Source: Dehalococcoidia bacterium (GTDB lineage: Bacteria > Chloroflexota > Dehalococcoidia > Dehalococcoidales > RBG-16-60-22). From it: 9,230 nucleotides of DNA. Under the pieces are notes generated by a model that worked only from the letters and a program-made list of their open reading frames with translations, was not told the origin of the DNA and searched no databases. Location of the stretch: positions 1-9,230 of the forward strand of contig SOKS01000067.1 of NCBI GenBank assembly GCA_004375725.1, written 5' to 3'. Below, piece after piece: positions 6,460 through 9,230 of the stretch (the stretch's first letter is position 1; each line of letters begins with the position of its first letter). Position numbers and translations under genes: made by a program.

Positions 6460-7038
6460 CTATTTTTTGCCTTTTATTTCCAGGCCGATGCTGAACCCTT
6501 TGCCCTGGAGTTTACCAATGCCGTGATACTGCCGGGACGGGTCTCCCAGATAGGCCAGGGGCTTTATTTTGTCCAGGTCAATCCTGCCGTCGGTGAGACA
6601 GTCGCTGGAAACGTGGACCTCCTCAATCCGGCCGACGTAGAGCGTATGGCTACCCAGTTCCAGGGAATGCAGCACACTGCATTCAATATTAACCGGGCAC
6701 TGTTCAATCATCGGCGCCGTGTCCAGCTTGCCGTAAAACACGGTGAACTGGCAGTCCTTAACCTTGTCTACCTTGGCGCCGGAGGCAATGCCACAGTAGT
6801 CGGTTTCTTTTACCAGGTCGGCGGAAGGGATGTTGACGGAGAAAGTCCGGTTCTGCTCAATGCCTTTGTGGGTATGACGGCTGCCCCGTATGGCAACGGT
6901 TACCATGGGCGGTTCGGCATTGGCTATGTTACCCCACGCCACGGTCATGAAGTTTGGCCTGCCATCGACATTGGCGCCGACCAGGAGCGTGGGCATCGGA
7001 TAAATTGACGTTCCGGGACCCATCTGAACTTTGGCCAT
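6460..7038 (-). CDS. Flavoredoxin-like FMN-binding split-barrel protein (flavin reductase family)
   Basis: The 192-residue protein matches the flavin-reductase-like FMN-binding split barrel and reads much like Desulfovibrio flavoredoxin. Shared features are the early YPMPTLLVGANVDGRPNFMT strand pair, the AWGNIANAEPPMVTVAIR core, the segment RTFSVNIPS, then VKETDYCGIASG, and the late LGSHTLYVGRIEEV and YHGIGK segments. Flavoredoxin carries electrons in sulfate reducers, so an electron-transfer role through bound FMN is likely, in the cytoplasm since no signal peptide is seen. ATG 7038 is strongly supported by AAAGGGGGT (complement of 7045-7053), six bases upstream. It is the first gene of a two-gene unit with the DmsA-like enzyme (8-base gap), which suggests that it supplies electrons to that enzyme or accepts them from it. 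It could instead be a free flavin reductase; the family is sure, the partnership is inferred. An extended -10 promoter lies upstream at 7181-7189. Confidence 0.93.
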   Translation of the reverse strand: MAKVQMGPGTSIYPMPTLLVGANVDGRPNFMTVAWGNIANAEPPMVTVAIRGSRHTHKGIEQNRTFSVNIPSADLVKETDYCGIASGAKVDKVKDCQFTVFYGKLDTAPMIEQCPVNIECSVLHSLELGSHTLYVGRIEEVHVSSDCLTDGRIDLDKIKPLAYLGDPSRQYHGIGKLQGKGFSIGLEIKGKK

Positions 7039-7128
7039 ATATGTACCCCCTTTAAATAATATTCACCCGGTTTTTAACGACCGGTTACGATTTGCAAATG
7101 ACTGACTTTTTCGGTTAAAATATATAAG

Positions 7129-7150
7129 AAGGCAGGTAAAGGCCTGCCTT
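7129..7150 (-). other. Leader hairpin (possible attenuator)
   Basis: Arms AAGGCAGG (7129-7136) and CCTGCCTT (7143-7150) pair perfectly across a 6-base loop. Read on the minus strand, it lies about 25 bases into the inferred leader of the flavoredoxin-molybdoenzyme unit and is followed by an AT-rich stretch (CTTATATATTTT), which makes it terminator- or attenuator-like. On the plus strand it is followed by TTCTGTTGT, also mildly T-rich. No known riboswitch core was recognised. Confidence 0.5.
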
Positions 7151-7180
7151 TCTGTTGTATGAGAAACATCAAGCGTCTTC

Positions 7181-7189
7181 ATTATACCA
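7181..7189 (-). promoter_or_regulatory. Extended -10 promoter for the flavoredoxin-molybdoenzyme unit
   Basis: The minus strand reads TGGTATAAT, a perfect extended -10 element (TGnTATAAT). The -35 region at 17-base spacing (GCGAGT) is poor, which is common for extended -10 promoters. Transcription would start near 7174, leaving a leader of roughly 136 nt before ATG 7038. Confidence 0.6.
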
Positions 7190-7294
7190 CACGTTTGCTT
7201 TTTACTCGCTATGCTAATTTGACATTGTTGCCGTTTGCTCAGGGCAAATTTGTAATAATTTTTTAAGTTTTTATTAAGAATTAACATTGGTATT

Positions 7295-7326
7295 TTAACA
7301 AGCTATTAACCTTCTGGTTCTATACT
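7295..7326 (+). promoter_or_regulatory. Possible promoter of the alpha/beta hydrolase
   Basis: TATACT (7321-7326) matches the -10 consensus at five of six bases and TTAACA (7295-7300) matches the -35 at five of six, but the spacer is 20 bases, longer than the usual 16-18. Its position just before the hydrolase gene is right. Transcription would begin near 7333. Confidence 0.33.
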
Positions 7327-7347
7327 GGAAGAGGTAATAAATAATCG

Positions 7348-8208
7348 ATGGCGATTACGGAGATGGAAGAGGCAGGGATGAGCAGAGAAAGGTTTCCTGA
7401 AACGGTTAATGGCGATTTGGAAGAGACAAATCTTCGCTTGGAACGTATTAAAGTGGGGCATCTTGATATCCACTATCTGACGGGAGGGGAAGGTGAACCT
7501 TTAATTGTCATTCACGGCGGTGGTGACAGCGGCCGTGCCTGGCTGAAAAACGCGGCTGAGCTCTCCAGGTATTATCAGGTCTACGTGCCTGACCTCCCCG
7601 GTTTCGGTCACAGCAAGGGGAGTGGTGTGGACTTCGATCTGTCTTCGTACGTCACATTCGTGGAGGACTTCTCCCGCAGTCTGGGGCTGAAGCACTTCCA
7701 CCTGGCCGGGCATTCGCTGGGCGGTGGCATCGCCCTGCACTATGCCCTGGAATTCCCGCATAAAACCAGGCGGCTGGTATTGATAAGCAGCCTATGCCTG
7801 GGAAGAGAAATCGCGCTCTGGTCCAGAATTCTGTCCCTGCCCATTTTTTACCGAATCGCGAAGAAAACCGTAGTCGCTGTATTTAAAGCCACAGGATGGC
7901 TGGTCAGGAAGTTAAATCGCCCGCTGGAAAAGTTAACTCCGCCCTCCCTCTTCAGGATGAGCATAGGGAAAGGTATAATGACCGCAAAGGGGCAGACCAC
8001 TGTTCTGGTGAACCGCCTTTCCGAGTTGCTTATGCCAACGCTGCTCGTCTGGGGCGACAAGGACCCGATTGTACCGGTTCGCCATGCCTACCTTGCCGCC
8101 GAGCGGATTCCCAACTGTCAGGTGCGCATTTTCCAGGATTCCGGGCACAGCGTCTACCGGCAGAGAATTCGCGAGTTTTCCGACGTGCTGGTACGATTTC
8201 TGGGCTAG
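7348..8208 (+). CDS. Alpha/beta-fold hydrolase
   Basis: The protein has 286 residues from ATG 7348 and a complete alpha/beta-hydrolase signature. The HGGGDSG oxyanion-hole loop is at 56-62, the PDLPGFGHS strand turn at 81-89, the nucleophile elbow GHSLGG at 121-126 (S123), the acid in WGDKDPIVP (D239) and the histidine in SGHS (H267). A basic, partly hydrophobic insert (about 155-215) forms the lid. No signal peptide or transmembrane helix is clear, so it is probably a cytoplasmic esterase, lipase or C-C hydrolase; the substrate cannot be told. The start is not certain: ATG 7348 has only a distant purine run (GGAAGAGG, 13 bases upstream), while ATG 7378 has GGAAGAGG (7365-7372) five bases upstream and would drop ten residues outside the conserved fold. 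It stands alone on its strand, with its stop codon overlapping that of the converging HAD gene. Confidence 0.93.
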   Translation: MAITEMEEAGMSRERFPETVNGDLEETNLRLERIKVGHLDIHYLTGGEGEPLIVIHGGGDSGRAWLKNAAELSRYYQVYVPDLPGFGHSKGSGVDFDLSSYVTFVEDFSRSLGLKHFHLAGHSLGGGIALHYALEFPHKTRRLVLISSLCLGREIALWSRILSLPIFYRIAKKTVVAVFKATGWLVRKLNRPLEKLTPPSLFRMSIGKGIMTAKGQTTVLVNRLSELLMPTLLVWGDKDPIVPVRHAYLAAERIPNCQVRIFQDSGHSVYRQRIREFSDVLVRFLG

Positions 8209-9023
8209 AGAATTGCTTCGATGGCTGCCGCCAGTCCGCTGTGGTCAACATCCAGAGTAACGTAATCGGCGATTGACTTTACCTCATCCTCGGCATTTCC
8301 CATGGCGATGGCGAGGCCGGCCGTGGTCAGCAGCGAGATGTCATTGGTGCCATCTCCTACCGCGATAACCTCGCTGAGAGGCACTTCCAGGTGGGCGGCC
8401 AGCTTCTCCAGAGCTTTCCCCTTGGAGACGCCGGGCGCGAGGACATTGGTGAAATCGACCCCGGGGTAGGCCGGCGTTCTTGCCCGCGAGAAGTCAAGAT
8501 GGCGCTCAAGCCGCCGACAGAAGTCAGCAGTTTTGACTGATTCCTCGGGACTGATGCTCACCAGGCCACCCTTGATGACTCTCTCCCGCTCCCAGACCTG
8601 GCGGAAGTCAACGATGGTCGGGTACGTGCTGAAGAAATCGCGGTGGGCTTGGGATGACCACGTCTCTCGCTCCACGAAATAGTGAGTCACGGTAAACAGT
8701 TCAAGGTCAACGCGGCACTCGTGCGCAGCATCAATCATCTGCCTCACCAGCTCTTTGCTGATTGGGCTCGCGTATATTTCTTCACTGGAATCGAGGCGGC
8801 TGACCAGCGCGCCGTCGAACGAAATGTGGTAGCTGTCCAGTGAAAGCTCCCTGATAATGCCCACGGTGGCCTGAAGGCCGCGTCCTGTGGACAGGGCGAC
8901 CTGTATGCCCGCTTCGCGGGCCCGGGACAGTGCTTCCCTGTCCCTATCTGAAATTGTGCCGTATCGATTTACCAGCGTACCGTCAATATCAGTCACCAGA
9001 AGCCTGTAGGCATTATCAGTCAA
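8205..9023 (-). CDS. Cof-type HAD-superfamily phosphatase
   Basis: This 272-residue protein is a HAD phosphatase of the Cof (IIB cap) type, which dephosphorylates small molecules such as sugar phosphates, nucleotides, FMN or pyridoxal phosphate; the substrate is not predictable here. Motif I is DIDGT (nucleophile D12, general acid/base D14), motif II is STGR (45-48), the conserved lysine is K201 in GVSKGKAL, and motif IV is GDGTND (223-228) binding magnesium. The cap lies between about 75 and 190. Length is normal for the family. The start is TTG at 9021-9023, supported by AAGGAG six bases upstream; no in-frame ATG lies near the motif. It is 18 bases downstream of the broken DUF72-like remnant on the same strand. 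Its TAG stop overlaps the TAG of the converging hydrolase in a single CTAG. Confidence 0.95.
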   Translation of the reverse strand: MTDNAYRLLVTDIDGTLVNRYGTISDRDREALSRAREAGIQVALSTGRGLQATVGIIRELSLDSYHISFDGALVSRLDSSEEIYASPISKELVRQMIDAAHECRVDLELFTVTHYFVERETWSSQAHRDFFSTYPTIVDFRQVWERERVIKGGLVSISPEESVKTADFCRRLERHLDFSRARTPAYPGVDFTNVLAPGVSKGKALEKLAAHLEVPLSEVIAVGDGTNDISLLTTAGLAIAMGNAEDEVKSIADYVTLDVDHSGLAAAIEAIL

Positions 9024-9029
9024 TCTTAT

Positions 9030-9035
9030 CTCCTT
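9030..9035 (-). promoter_or_regulatory. Ribosome binding site supporting a TTG start
   Basis: The minus strand reads GGAAGGAG here, with the AAGGAG core ending six bases before TTG 9023. The ideal spacing and the lack of an ATG make TTG the likely true start of the HAD phosphatase gene. Confidence 0.75.
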
Positions 9036-9041
9036 CCAGTA

Positions 9042-9230
9042 TTATTCAGCTGGCAGGTAGGTCAGGAGGGTCCTGGCGTTATTCAGGACAAATCCCTCCA
9101 CATCATTATTGAAGTAAATATAAATCTTATCCAGTGTGTCGGCCGGTTGAGCCAGCTTCTGCGCCCGGTCAGCCGGCTTGATTTTATTCTAGCACCTCGG
9201 TGAATAGACTTCCACGCGGCTTTAATGGTA
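9042..9230 (-). pseudogene. 3' remnant of a DUF72-family gene with in-frame stops
   Basis: Reading the minus strand, the 49 codons ending at the TAA of 9042-9044 encode a segment with IYIYFNNDVEGFVLNNA followed by a short leucine-rich tail. This matches the characteristic C-terminus of DUF72 proteins (a TIM-barrel-like family of unknown function). Upstream in the same frame are a TAG at 9189-9191 and a TAA at 9222-9224, and no ATG, GTG or TTG lies between the TAG and the conserved motif. Residues upstream of the TAG (VEVYSPRC) could be degraded DUF72 sequence, but the match is weak and no other frame restores a clear one. So either the gene is inactivated or only a fragment remains. The window ends before this can be resolved. 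Confidence 0.6.

Larger units (their letters stand above)
7039..7347. other. 309-base AT-rich divergent intergenic region with promoters and repeats
   Basis: This gap separates the minus-strand redox pair from the plus-strand hydrolase. It holds the flavoredoxin Shine-Dalgarno (7045-7053), a 10-base perfect palindrome ATTTGCAAAT (7090-7099), two CGGTTA words exactly 30 bases apart (7082-7087 and 7112-7117), an 8-bp hairpin (7129-7150), a minus-strand extended -10 promoter (7181-7189), a TTTGC/GCAAA inverted repeat (7234-7248) and a plus-strand promoter candidate. It is much richer in A and T than the genes around it. No convincing protein or RNA gene is seen in it. Confidence 0.8.

Noticed and set aside
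7039..7174. FMN or molybdenum-cofactor riboswitch in the leader of the redox pair
   Set aside because: The context invites it, but the conserved core sequences of those riboswitches as I know them are not visible; only one simple strong hairpin is present.
7219..7259. TTGACA (7219-7224) with AATAAT (7254-7259) as a plus-strand promoter
   Set aside because: The spacer would be 29 bases, far too long; the second element could act alone as an extended -10, but evidence is thin.
7063..7287. Minus-strand frame of 74 codons in the divergent intergenic region
   Set aside because: It crosses the extended -10 promoter and leader hairpin, is AT-rich with low-complexity lysine and asparagine, has no good ribosome site and resembles no known protein.

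Overview
The window is an ordinary-looking, densely packed bacterial chromosome segment of moderate GC content, with Shine-Dalgarno-led genes and some TTG starts. Gene content points to a strict or facultative anaerobe: a DmsA-like molybdenum enzyme, a flavoredoxin-like protein and a stand-alone methionine-synthase activation domain (cobalamin-enzyme reactivation). The mix resembles what is seen in anaerobic Chloroflexota such as Dehalococcoidia, but that placement is an inference from gene content and cannot be settled here. No tRNA, rRNA, CRISPR array, IS element or prophage gene was seen.

Layout. (1) 1-3012, plus strand: the 3' nearly complete uvrC (only a few N-terminal codons are missing), a DRG/Obg-type GTPase with a TGS domain starting 1 base after uvrC, and a 74-residue zinc-ribbon protein. 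The unit ends with a perfect 14-bp hairpin that spans the last stop codon. (2) 3054-4303, plus strand: a candidate promoter, a small two-helix membrane protein, and a 234-residue MetH activation-domain protein with a C-terminal cysteine cluster. (3) 7189-4310, minus strand: an extended -10 promoter, a leader of about 136 nt with a GC-rich hairpin, a flavoredoxin-like FMN protein, then a 713-residue DmsA-like molybdopterin oxidoreductase with no Tat signal and no B or C subunit gene beside it. (4) 7348-8208, plus strand: an alpha/beta hydrolase with an intact catalytic triad. (5) 9230-8205, minus strand: the tail of a DUF72-family gene that is interrupted by in-frame stops, then a Cof-type HAD phosphatase whose stop codon overlaps the hydrolase stop codon.

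How the parts work together. uvrC, the GTPase and the zinc-ribbon gene look co-transcribed but have no obvious shared pathway. The most informative pairing is the flavoredoxin-like gene with the molybdoenzyme: an 8-base gap and one visible promoter suggest a cytoplasmic two-gene redox module in which the flavoprotein may replace the usual iron-sulfur and membrane subunits. The substrate cannot be read from sequence. This pair, and its structured leader, is the best candidate in the window for something not well described.
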